From Mytilus galloprovincialis (taxonomy: Eukaryota > Mollusca > Bivalvia > Mytilida > Mytilidae), in contig NC_134849.1 of the NCBI RefSeq assembly GCF_965363235.1, positions 52,212,122 through 52,276,121 of the forward strand: a DNA stretch of 64,000 bases, given 5' to 3'. The position numbers and the translations under genes are program-made. Under the pieces are notes generated by a model that did no database searches, was not told the origin of the DNA, and saw only the letters and a program-made list of their open reading frames with translations. Positions 54,031-62,890 of this stretch are shown piece after piece; the first letter of the stretch is position 1; each line of letters opens with the position of its first letter.

Positions 54031-54059
54031 GCGTCACTGATGAGTCTTATGTAGACGAA
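54031..54059 (+). ncRNA. Hammerhead motif, array unit 5, cut short
   Basis: GCGTCA, CTGATGA, GTCT/AGAC and GAA, then a jump to 'GTACCAGGATTATA' in the opposite orientation. Stem III and the cleavage site are lost. Confidence 0.75.
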
Positions 54060-54231
54060 GTACCAGGATTATAGCTTAATACGCCAGACGTGCGTTTCGT
54101 CTACATAAGACTCATCAGTGACGCTCATATCAAAACATTTAAAAAGCCAAACAAGTACAAAGTTGATGAGCATTGAGGTAAAATAGTTATCAAAGGTACC
54201 AGGATTATAATTTAATACGCCAGACGAGCGT
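54060..54231 (-). repeat. Inverted retrozyme-like fragments closing the array
   Basis: 54,060-54,180 is a minus-strand part of the unit with its own hammerhead (54,081-54,124). 54,184-54,231 is a second, shorter minus-strand fragment ending within the ribozyme 3' arm. Unit 5 and the first fragment form a large inverted repeat. Confidence 0.75.
54081..54124 (-). ncRNA. Hammerhead ribozyme, inverted copy
   Basis: Minus strand: GCGTCA, CTGATGA, GTCT/AGAC with TATGT loop, GAA, ACGCACGTC, TGGCGT. Core and GUC are intact; the stem III palindrome carries one change. Confidence 0.8.
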
Positions 54232-55076
54232 TTTAAACCTTTGTTTAAACATGTTTTCGTATCAAGTTAGTTAAAAATAGTTTGCAGATAGGTATCATAA
54301 TGTACATGTAGCACAACCATGTCTGGTATAATTCTTCCAGGTTTTAGGATACGAGAAACTGTGTATACTTTTGTCATTACCATATCGGACTAAATAACCG
54401 TATGATTGACAAGATAGTTTTTGACACTAAATTTCAGCTACGTTAGTCCCTGCTTGTTTTGGTACTTTAGGTTTTATAGATTTCACGTTGTTTTTTTTTA
54501 AACCGGGAAGTCATCAAGATGGCTACATGTAAAGAATTGATATTCTCAATTTAAAATCGATGGTGATATCTTATCTAAGAGAACAAAACAATAATATACA
54601 TACATAAATTTGTGTTTTTTATACATAATAAACATATTAATATCATTTTTTTTTATTTTTTTGCGAAGTTTCCCTTTAATTGTAATATTGCTTTAAAATT
54701 ATGGTTTTGAAATTTAAAGCACATATGTATCACAAAAATAAATTGAACAGTTAATTTTTATGAAGTAAAGCGTTTCTGAAAATCATTATTCCAAAACACA
54801 TGTGATGCCCACAGAAATAATGTCAATTGTTTTTAAGATGTGGCAATATTCATCTATCCGGACACTTGTATTATTCTGAGTTCCAGCCGAGAAGTCTTTG
54901 CTTTTACTATAAAATATCGCGTGTTTAGCTGAAATGTAGCAAATACCAGTGGTCAAGTATCCGATTTGATCCGATTGATTGCCGTTTTGACAATTTTTAA
55001 GTAATTAAATTAAAAGTACTGCAATATTGTATTAAAACGTCAAACAGGGTTCCTGATAGTTTTTGTTCAATTTCAG
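54232..55076. other. 5' flank or intron of the receptor gene
   Basis: The first receptor exon found begins after an acceptor at 55,075-55,076 and needs an upstream exon ending with two bases of a codon. I tested short ATG-led candidates at 54,319 and 54,519 and both end in the wrong phase. The true start exon was not found here. Confidence 0.45.
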
Positions 55077-55576
55077 CTCGTCAGGGATTGTCAACACACT
55101 TTTGACAAGAGTAAACACTACTAAGTTCAATACTAGTAATGAAATATCTACAGACGAGGATTTATCTGAGTCAACACAGCAAGTTGTTGGGACTGTTATA
55201 TGTGTCCTTTCAGTCCTTGGTGTAGCTGCTAACATCACAGTTCTTAAAATGGTCTTAACAAACAGACACCAACTCAATTCCTCTACTGTTTTTATTCCCG
55301 CATTGGCCGTTATTGGATTTATCGTATCTGCATTTTTTCTGCCTTTACATGCGGCTGCAGCTTTCAGGAAGAGTCTTACCTTTGACCAAAGTGAATGCAT
55401 GTTTTATAAGTTCGTCTTTAACTTAACAGGATTATTGTTCAGTACTCTGTTAACCGTAATGGTAGTTCAGACATACAGACTGATCGTTTCCGTTCATTCC
55501 GCGAAAGCAGGATTTGACAAAGGGCGCGTTGTTCTAGTGTTGGCAGGTTGCATCCTAGTTTGTGTAATTGTTGCAG
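55077..55576 (+). CDS. Receptor exon with TM1 to most of TM4
   Basis: The acceptor 'TTTTTGTTCAATTTCAG' ends at 55,076 and the donor GTTAGT follows 55,576. The exon starts with the last base of a codon, so coding sequence continues upstream. It has no ATG before the end of TM1, which shows that it is not the first coding exon. It encodes the N-terminal tail, TM1, TM2, TM3 with TYRLIV, and TM4 as far as LVCVIVA. Confidence 0.85.
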
Positions 55577-58500
55577 GTTAGTTTAATTTTTAGACAAAAA
55601 AAATTGATGTTTCATATTAGTTTTTGAAACAAACTCTGATAAAATAATTGAGGGGGCGGTTCAAAAACTATAAGTCAACAGACATACAATAACCTAACAA
55701 TACAAACCAACAGACATACAATAACGTAACAATACGAAAAGAAAAAGAAAAAGGCAAACGACTGTAAAAAAAAAAATACCATCACTAATATACATACCTG
55801 AGCATTTTGCCCCCTATGCCCCCTAAAAAGGGAGTGTCTTGAATTTGTTCTGAAGGTGATAAGTATATTTTGAAATGAAATCGTTGTGTTGCATATGACT
55901 TTGTCAAGTTAAACTCCTACGATAACACGCTTTCTGTAATATCATAAACGAAAAAGGGTTAAGGTGGTACCTAACACCTGAACTAAATTTAATTTGGCTC
56001 GTTTAATTTTCTTAAAATTTTGACAAAGTATTTACTTTGACCCTTTGACAAAAATATAAAAAAATCAAAAAAATTGAACCAATCGTTTAATCAGAAAAAA
56101 TACACTGGTAATATAGCAGTTTGACAAAAACTCATTTTGATCATTGAGAAGCTTAATATTCCCTTAAGAACACATCGTCATTAAAACGTTCTGCTGATAT
56201 TACAGAGTTATCTCCCTGTAGTGTTAGGTACCACCTTAAATAGAAATACAAAATACATGGAGCAAAGTCGAAAAAATACTACTAACTCCTAATGAACTAA
56301 ATTTGAATTCTTGATACTTTTCATTGTACAAAACCTCAAGTAAATCTTAGACCAATATACAGCATATAAAATTATTATATAACATAAATCCTTACTTGGT
56401 ATTTGAATTCTTGATACTTTTCATTGTACAAAACCTCAAGTAAATCTTAGACCAATATACAGCATATAAAATTATTATATAATATAAATCCTTACTTGGT
56501 ATTTGTAGCTTTACCATTTGTTGGAATGGCTGAATATGCACCATACAGACGGCCTATCTTATGCCATATAAGATGGATACCATTTGAGTATGCTAATATA
56601 GCATATTTTACAAGTCTAGCAATAGTATTTTTTGTACTCCCAACAATCTTGATTTCAACATTATACGCTTTTATATATTTCAAGGTAAGAATTTCAGTTG
56701 TTATTGTTTGTTTATTAACACTTCTAAAATTAACTTTTCTAAACTGTTACAGCGTCTTTTTTAATGGGAGATCGTATCAATATAATTCGTTTTATTATTT
56801 TGACTTCAAAATGAGAGGCGAAAGATACCAAAGGGACATAACGCATAAGTCGAAAAAAGACTTCACCATGGCAAAAAATAAAAGAAACAAAAAAGAAGAC
56901 GAACAACAGTATACAAAAAACAACAGAGAGAACTAAAGACAAAAAGATGAACAACACTATACAAATCAGAAAATAGAAAACAAAAGTCAAAAGACATACA
57001 ACAGTATAAAAAACACAACATAGACAAACTATAGACGTGAACACACGTGTTTAACAAGCGTAGAAATATTTTCGAACTCTATTTTGTTTTAGTGTAAAAG
57101 ACATCAAGACATTGGGTACATTAGTATATGGGGACATTTAAAGTGTTCTTATTAATCATTTATTAATTTTTCCGGGAGATCTCGTGTGGCATTGTCGTTG
57201 TTTGTAAAATACTTTTCGGATAAATGTTACCGTCATACATTGTAGTAATAAAATGTTTTAAAATTTGAATAAGTAAAGCACCAAAACATAGGTTAAGTAC
57301 CATCGACTCGGACTTTAATTCAAATTCGTATATTCATGGTCTTGTCATCTCATTCTAATTTCGAAATCGTTTCTGTCGTAGTATATAAAACTTATCTTAA
57401 CTAAAGTTCTGACAATTGAAATCTAAAAATAGTTATACGGTACTGTAGAAGAGCATCAGATTTCATTCTGAAATTTATTTACCCGTTATGATTCATTCGA
57501 AAGAAATCTGTACGTTAAAACAAGGTGAAAATACCGATTCATTGAGTTAAGCCAATTGCAACTGATTTGTATAATTTGGTTCTATGTTGTTTGATCATAC
57601 CACTGTCCCATGTTAGGGGAGGTTTAACATGTTTAACACCCCCATATTCTTTATGTGCCTGTCCCAAGTCAGGAGCATGTAGTTTCGTGATGGTTGTTGG
57701 TTTATGTGTGTTATATTTGGTAAATTATTTTGTTATCTATAAGTTAGGCCGGCCATACGGTGGCCTAGTATTACTTATTTGAACTCTGGTAGATAGTTGT
57801 CTCATTGGCCATCCATCATACCACATCAACTTATTTTCATATCAAATATTGCCTTTTATGAAAACATCATAGGCTTTCGAAAATCGATGATGTAATAAAG
57901 CAGTGGCGTCATATCCCCGCACACTTGTCTTACAACTACATGTACATTTACTAGTTAAAAATATCTATATTTCCCTTTCCAAACCAAATATGAATATTGC
58001 ACATAAAAATAATCCTCATTTGTCTGGGGTTAACAATAGTGTACCATTATTACGAAAGGATACGTTTCTACATCAATTGCCAGGTAACTGTAACTGGACC
58101 TCGACATACAGGAATGAAAAGGAGAGAAAATATCAAGATACAATAAAAACATTTGTCGACAAAAGACAGACCACACAGAGTTTACAGGAATATGACGTGC
58201 AGGCATGACATTTCACAAAACGGCATCCTAAACACCGAGCAACACAAACTTAACCACAAAAAGGGTTGATTATGGATATCCGGAAGGATAACAAATTTCT
58301 GTTGTACTGAAGGCACCCGTAACAAAATTCTTGTTAATTCAAGCTTCGACAGAATGACCAATATTATTACTTACAGCCCCTAGTACGAGCTTTTTCAATG
58401 TTAACAGGTAACACCGGTAAGAAATCTTTCGTATCATTTGTTGCAGTAATATATCTTTCAGTTTTATTTATTAATTCATTTTTCAGACTAAAAAATCTTC

Positions 58501-59618
58501 CCTGAATTCTCTTTCTTCAACAAGAGGTAAACATCGGCATATATTCATGCTAAAGACATTCCTTGTCATCACAGGTACTGGTTATTATATTTTTGTATAC
58601 TTTTTTATTCAAAACTCGCTCGTATAAGTAAAAAGTGCACACGTAATGTTCTATTTGCAGTTCAGATCAATCTAATGTCAGGTTAATTATGAATCCACAT
58701 AAAATCCAAGTATTTAGCACGTGTTTCGAGAAATTACCATTGTAGATCCATTAGTAAATACTTTTTTTGTCTTTAATGGTCACTTTGATAAAAACAGGAT
58801 ATTAAAAGGTTGAAATAAAAAATGTCTGGTTAACATTTTAACGAAAGTTTTAAACTTAAAATTCTGAAAGTGTGCCTATCTTTAGTTAAAAATTTACGGT
58901 ATAATTATCAGATATCTTATTGTTGTAAATTTCTGTACTGTTCTTACATTTTGCTTGCAGTCAATCGAGTACTTAAACGTTTAGTAGCTTTTCAGAAAAT
59001 TCAGTATGTTGCTGTGCTGGATAGGTTAATAAATCTTCTAAACAGTTTGAACACCCTGTCCTTAACTATATAATTGATAGATTTCATTTGTAGTTCTGAA
59101 AACGACTGAAATTAGCCGTTTAAGTATGAACATATGTGTTTTCTTTATGTACTGCAAATATAATATTGACTTAAGATATGCAAGAGAATAATATCTTGTT
59201 TTAAGTAGGTTGTATTTAATAGCAAGACGATTAAATGAAAACAAAATGTATTTTATTTATTTCAGTTGCCTACATATTGACTTGGTCTCCCTTTGTGGTA
59301 TGCATTGCTTTGGATTTAAGTGGAATTGATTACCATTCGTATTCCCATTTTATTTATCTTGTATGTACAATGGTAGCAAAAGTGTCTCTCACTTGGATTC
59401 CTGTCATATTTGTTATTCGTCACAGCCATTATAAGAAGGAATTAGATTCTCTTACCCATAATGTGATTGAAAAAGTTGGACAGCTAACCATGTCATCAGC
59501 GGAGTACAATTTAGATAGTACAGATAGGGCTGTTGAAGGGGAACTCGCAGTAGAAATGTATTTGATACCTTCCAAACCAGTTCTTATATCGTACAGGACA
59601 TCAGATGATGATTTGTAA
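55077..59618 (+). CDS. Class A (rhodopsin-like) seven-transmembrane receptor gene, 5' incomplete
   Basis: Joining exons 55077-55576, 56509-56684, 58487-58574 and 59266-59618 gives 371 residues plus stop, in frame across all joins (phases 1, 0, 1), each with GT-AG ends. The extracellular N-terminus has N-T-T and N-T-S glycosylation sites. TM1 has VLGVAANITVL with N1.50. C in SECMFYKF and C in ILCHIRW can form the TM3-ECL2 disulfide. Signature residues are altered: glycine where D2.50 is expected (ALAVIGF), TYR for DRY, TWSP for CWxP, IPVIF for NPxxY. ICL3 is short (KTKKSSLNSLSSTRGKHR). It should be a plasma-membrane receptor, with ligand and coupling unknown. The family call is firm, the subfamily is not. 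Confidence 0.85.
55963..56235. mobile_element. TTAA-flanked MITE in receptor intron
   Basis: 273 bp with inverted ends GGTGGTACCTAACAC / GTGTTAGGTACCACC, flanked by TTAA at 55,959-55,962 and 56,236-56,239, the piggyBac target. The ends differ from those of the MITE at 37.57 kb, so it is another family. Non-coding. Confidence 0.85.
56301..56500 (+). repeat. 100-bp tandem duplication beside a splice acceptor
   Basis: 56,301-56,400 and 56,401-56,500 differ at one base (AACATAAAT versus AATATAAAT). The second copy stops eight bases before the exon at 56,509, so the acceptor region itself was the duplication edge. Confidence 0.95.
56509..56684 (+). CDS. Receptor exon with end of TM4, ECL2 and TM5
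   Basis: The acceptor TATTTGTAG ends at 56,508 and the donor GTAAGA follows 56,684. The split codon G|CT restores alanine in ...VAALPFVG. The exon encodes the TM4 proline, ECL2 with its cysteine, and TM5 (SLAIVFFVLPTILISTLYAF), ending YFK in phase 0. Confidence 0.85.
56685..58486 (+). other. Receptor intron 2
   Basis: An intron of about 1.8 kb. 57,600-57,840 is a CCACATCTTC-family copy (next entry). The frames at 56496-56936 (read-through past the exon) and 57903-58208 are not needed for the receptor. The rest is unmatched. Confidence 0.6.
57600..57840 (+). repeat. CCACATCTTC-ended dispersed repeat in receptor intron
   Basis: 'TTAACATGTTTAACACCCCC', 'GTGCCTGTCCCAAGTCAGGA', 'GTTGGTTTATGTGTG', 'GGCCGGCCATACGG' and 'GTTGTCTCATTGGCCATCCA' occur in the same order as in the 41.7 kb copy. 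Confidence 0.75.
58487..58574 (+). CDS. Receptor exon with ICL3 and start of TM6
   Basis: An 88-base exon between acceptor 'TTAATTCATTTTTCAG' and donor GTACTG. It reads TKKSSLNSLSSTRGKH then RHIFMLKTFLVIT and ends in phase 1. It is recognised because it links TM5 to TM6 in frame: the next exon continues VAYILTWSPF. Confidence 0.8.
59266..59618 (+). CDS. Receptor exon with TM6, TM7 and C-terminal tail
   Basis: The acceptor 'TTTTATTTATTTCAG' ends at 59,265. TM6 is completed by VAYILTWSPFVVCIALDL, TM7 is YLVCTMVAKVSLTWIPVIFV, then RHSHYKKELDSL resembles helix 8. The tail of about 45 residues has serine and threonine sites (MSSAEYNLDST, SYRTSDDDL). Stop TAA at 59,616. Confidence 0.85.
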
Positions 59619-59825
59619 ATGATGATGCATGTGTCAATATTGTTCAGATACCATAGCGCTGTCGTAAAACTGTTCTATCCTTCACTGTTTACTTTCTTGT
59701 TTTATATGTTGTTCAAATTCATAAAAGAAATTGATCGCATGTTGTTTATAATAGTGACGTGTACTTTAGACCCAAATGTTTGAGTCAATTTACATTATTT
59801 GTGTTGACCTGACAAGGAAAAATCG
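59619..59825 (+). other. Receptor 3' flank or UTR
   Basis: No AATAAA lies before the next repeat. The nearest (AAATAAAGG) is at about 59,955, beyond the hammerhead fragment, so the 3' UTR may include that repeat. Confidence 0.4.
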
Positions 59826-59960
59826 TCGTTTCGTCTACAAAAGACTCATCAGTGACGCTCGAAATCAAAAAAGTTAAAAAGGCCAAAAAAATTACGAAGT
59901 TGAAGAGCATTTAGGACCACAATTCCTAAAAGTTTTGCCAAATCCATGTCTCAAATAAAG
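59826..59960 (-). repeat. Retrozyme-like repeat fragment near receptor 3' end
   Basis: The minus strand carries 'TTGGTCCT'-type and 'TGCTCTTCAACTTCGTAA' parts, then GCGTCA, CTGATGA, GTCT/AGAC and GAAACG before sequence identity stops. The ribozyme lacks stem III and the cleavage site. Confidence 0.75.
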
Positions 59961-60030
59961 GATACCAATACCTTGTTATAAATATTCCGTATCAATTTCA
60001 CAAATAATACATGATGGCCTTGAAGTATAG

Positions 60031-60300
60031 AAAATTAAAATCACAAAAATACTGAACTCTGAGGAAAATTCAAAACGGAAAGTCCTTAATCAAATGGCAA
60101 CATAAAAAGCTGAAACACATTAAACGAATGGATAACAGCTGTCATATTCTTGGCTTGGTACTGGCATTCTCTTCTGCAGAAAATGGTGGATTGAACCTGA
60201 TTTTAAAGCTAGATAAACCTCTCACTTGTATGACAGTCGCATTAAATTCCATTATATTAACAACGGAGCGTGAACAAAACATACAGACATAATAGGTAAA
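60031..60300 (+). repeat. AACGGAAAGTCC dispersed repeat, copy 2
   Basis: Matches 33,728-33,980 in order and direction ('TTCAAAACGGAAAGTCC', 'AAAATGGTGGATTGAACCTG', 'TAAACCTCTCACTTGTA'). Confidence 0.75.
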
Positions 60301-60519
60301 AAAGACCAAAACAGGGGTATAGCAGTCGAGATTGTGTTATAATCCTAATCACTATAAAACAGATATGTACCAAAGATGCACAAAAAATTAATTTATAAAA
60401 TTAGCTGATAAATGAACCTCATTCATTGCTTTTTTATTATACGAATTTATTTATCTAGATTTTGTCGAATGAAGTTGTTGATAATCTTTATTGGTCTGTT
60501 TTTGTCTTTGTATATTTTA

Positions 60520-60797
60520 AATCTCAACTATTTAGTCCATGTTTGGTAATATCTTTTGGTGTCGCTCGGTATGTATACATCCCGCGATTGTGTTATAGTG
60601 CTATGATAATTGTTTGTTATCTTGTTCACATTATCGCGTATCAGCCTTGTCTATATTAAATTTCAACTATTTAGTCCATGTTTGGTAATATCTTTTGGTG
60701 TCGTTCGGTATTTATACATCCCGCGATTGTGTTATAGTGCTATGATAATTGTTTGTTATTTTGTTCACATTATCGCGTATCAGCCTTGTCTATAGAG
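60520..60797 (+). repeat. 139-bp tandem duplication
   Basis: 'CAACTATTTAGTCCATGTTT' starts at 60,525 and 60,664. The copies differ at only a few positions (GCTCGGTATG versus GTTCGGTATT, CTTGTTC versus TTTGTTC). The encoded frames of 61-65 codons repeat each other and are not a gene. Confidence 0.9.
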
Positions 60798-61134
60798 TGC
60801 GAACGTGACATTTGTTTTTTTTTCTCTTTTGACAAAGTGGCTTGACTTATATTAAGATCATTAGAACACACTATTGATAGATGTTCCCACATGTTTGACA
60901 TTCTTAACTATTATTTATGTTTTGTTTTGCTCACATATTGTCGTCAATATAATGTAGCTGTATCAGACTGTTATACAAATGAGCTAGCTTTTTGTTTATC
61001 TCACTTAAGGAAATGCATGTACTTAATGTTTTCAATTCGTTTGATCTTTTTGAGCTCTTGATGTCACCACTTGTTAAACATGTTAACGAACTTTAAGTGT
61101 TGTTTTTTCATTTGAATTCGGTATTTTTGTTTTT
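60798..61134. other. Intergenic, nothing recognised
   Basis: AT-rich spacer. A 'TTGTCGTCAATATAATG' phrase resembles 62.69 kb. Confidence 0.4.
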
Positions 61135-61470
61135 ATGCCCCACCTACGATAGTAGAGGGGCATTATGTTTTCTGGTCTGTGCGTCCGTTCGTCCGTCCGT
61201 TCGTTCGTCCGTTCGTCCGTCCGTTCGTTCGTCCGTTCGTCCGTTCGTCCGTTCGTCCGTTTGTCCCGCTTCAGGTTAAAGTTTTTGGTCGAGGTAGTTT
61301 TTGATGAAGTTGAAGTCCAATCGACTTCAAACTTGGTACACATGTTCCCTATGATATGATCTTTCTAATTTTAATGCCAAATTAGAGATTTTACCCCAAT
61401 TTCACGGTCCACTGAACATAGAAAATGATAGTGCGAGTGGGGCATTCGTGTACTGAGGACACATTCTTGT
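61135..61470 (+). repeat. Dispersed repeat with (GTCCGTTC)n microsatellite
   Basis: Bounded by the 9-bp inverted pair ATGCCCCAC (61,135) and GTGGGGCAT (61,437-61,445), with an internal array of TCCG/TTCG units at 61,182-61,264 and 'ACTTCAAACTTGGTACACAT' downstream. I recognise the layout as a common molluscan repeat. Frames on both strands (repeating SVRSFVRS or RTNERTDE) are microsatellite artefacts. Confidence 0.75.
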
Positions 61471-62050
61471 TTTAACATTTAATCTGATTTATCTGATCGA
61501 ATTGATTAATTTGTTGAATTTAACTATGATCGAGATTGGATAAATCAGATAATCCACGAGTAATTATTTACTACTCTTCCATTCCCTCTGAGTCTCCCTC
61601 AAATTGAATTTGACCGCTATCTAAGTGTAGTTATACTGGTAAAATTCCCAAGCGTACTTATCTGGAAACCAGTGGTTAAACAAAAGAAACTACCTATACA
61701 TATTTGATATCTCCATAAAAGAGGCGTGGTTAGTGAAACAGCAGCACTTACAAAGTGCAACAAATAACAACTATAAAAAAGTGACTTCGACGCACAAAAT
61801 AGTTTCTTTAGTTAAATAAAGAGATACCAAGGGGACAATGTCAAATATCTGAGTTCTTCTGTATTGATTATGAATTGTTTTGAAAGATAAAAGTTCATAA
61901 TTTCAAACGACATCTTTAAAGATAACGATTTTAATCAAGAAAAGTAGTCCGCAAGTCAAATTAATCAGATGATACGAATGTGTTTTGCAAAAATGTAGAA
62001 ATTATGTCCTTATGTCTGTCTGTCTTTATTCTTTAAATCATTTTTTTTAG
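61471..62050. other. Intergenic, nothing recognised
   Basis: AT-rich, no supported gene. Confidence 0.4.
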
Positions 62051-62223
62051 CAGCACTGTTTATAAGTAGTGCTGTCATGGCTGTGGTTGCATTTATATCT
62101 GAACTGGTTATGTGTCCTTGTTTTAAAGAAGATTTAACAAAGCAAAGGGAAAATTTCAGTTTAAAAAACCCAGCTACATTTTGTAATAAAAAAAGCATTG
62201 CTTTCATCTTCCTTTTCTGTTAG
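62051..62223 (+). CDS. Possible terminal exon of an unknown membrane protein
   Basis: A strong acceptor-like 'AATCATTTTTTTTAG' ends at 62,050. The frame that follows (phase 1) reads ALFISSAVMAVVAFISELVM, a plausible membrane helix, then CPCFKEDLTKQRENFSLKN and further to TAG at 62,221. The helix plus short basic tail could suit the last segment of an ion channel or receptor such as an ionotropic glutamate receptor, but the evidence is thin. No partner exon was found upstream. The frame on the opposite strand is a shadow. Confidence 0.25.
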
Positions 62224-62400
62224 GTAAAATTAAAAAAGATCTGAAATCTAGAATTGATACTATACATTTATAGAAGAGCATTTAGTTAAGGAACACAATA
62301 AGATAAAAGTATTGAAAGGTTATGACACTCTTTTTCGAGATATATATTATATTATAAAAAATGGCAGGAAAAGGCTGACTCGACTTTAAACTACTAATAA
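62224..62400. repeat. Fragment of the 37.57 kb MITE family
   Basis: 'AATTGATACTATA', 'AGAGCAT..AGTTAAGGA', 'TTTTTCGAGATAT' and 'AATGGCAGGAAAAGGC.GACTC' match the interior of 37,573-37,972. The inverted ends are not preserved. Confidence 0.65.
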
Positions 62401-62890
62401 GTATAACATTATTAATCAGCCTTAACATAACCGATTAAATTATAATCACGTCTTTTCGTCAGTGCCTTATCTCTTTTGGTGAAACATAATTTTCGTCACG
62501 TGCAATAACTATCTAATTCATTACATGGGTCATAAACTCTGACTTTAATAATATGAGAATTATAATAGAAATAGGACTACTATGTGTCCATTTGACGTGG
62601 CTCTGTACTTATACATCCCGTCATTATGTTATTGTGCGATGGTTAAATTTTTGTATTCCTGTCTTATTATATTGGTTTGTTCACATATCGTTGTCAGACA
62701 ATATAATGGAATTGTATTTGTTTGCCACACAAGTGAGAATTTAATCTACCTATAAAACCAGGTTTAATCCATTATTTTCTCCATAGAAAATGTCTGAACC
62801 AAGTCAGGAATATGACAGTTGCTGTCCATTCGTTTGATGTGTTTGAGCTTTAGATTTTGACATTTGATTAAGGACTGTTAGAGAATTAAT
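62401..62890 (-). repeat. Inverted AACGGAAAGTCC-family part and neighbouring repeat
   Basis: 62,757-62,890 on the minus strand matches the middle of the 60.03 kb repeat (AACAGTCCTTAATCAAAT, 'TGGTTCAGACATTTTCTATG'-type parts). 62,585-62,700 has 'CTTATACATCCCGTCATTAT' and 'GTTCACATATCGTTGTC', a relative of the 60.5 kb duplication. Confidence 0.5.

Larger units (their letters stand above)
52518..54059 (+). repeat. Retrozyme-like tandem array, four full units and one partial
   Basis: The phrase TTACCTTAGCC starts at 52,527, 52,878, 53,230, 53,583 and 53,936 (spacing 351-353; the third copy reads TTACCTTAGCCA). Each unit holds one hammerhead and, after it, 'TTTTGATAACTATTTA', a nested hairpin region and a UUCG tetraloop hairpin. 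Tandem units of a few hundred bases with one type I hammerhead each is the known layout of animal retrozymes, which are transcribed, self-cleaved and circularised. There are no open frames of note, and mobility would need another element's reverse transcriptase. Confidence 0.85.

Noticed and set aside
54319-54340. ATGTCTG followed by GTATAA (and ATGGCTACAT followed by GTAAAG at 54,519) as the receptor's first coding exon
   Set aside because: Both leave one base of a codon where two are needed, so they shift the receptor frame.
56685-56936. Frame continuing past the receptor exon to 56,936 as an alternative C-terminus
   Set aside because: It reads through a good GTAAGA donor into low-complexity lysine/asparagine-rich sequence and would drop TM6 and TM7.
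57903-58208. Open frame in receptor intron 2 with a donor-like GTAACT after LPG, considered as an additional ICL3 exon
   Set aside because: Its phases do not fit: the preceding exon ends in phase 0, and joining it to the next exon gives an immediate TAA. Skipping it gives a perfect in-frame receptor.
61083-61359. Frames repeating RTNERTDE or SVRSFVRS as coding
   Set aside because: They translate a TCCG/TTCG microsatellite within a dispersed repeat.
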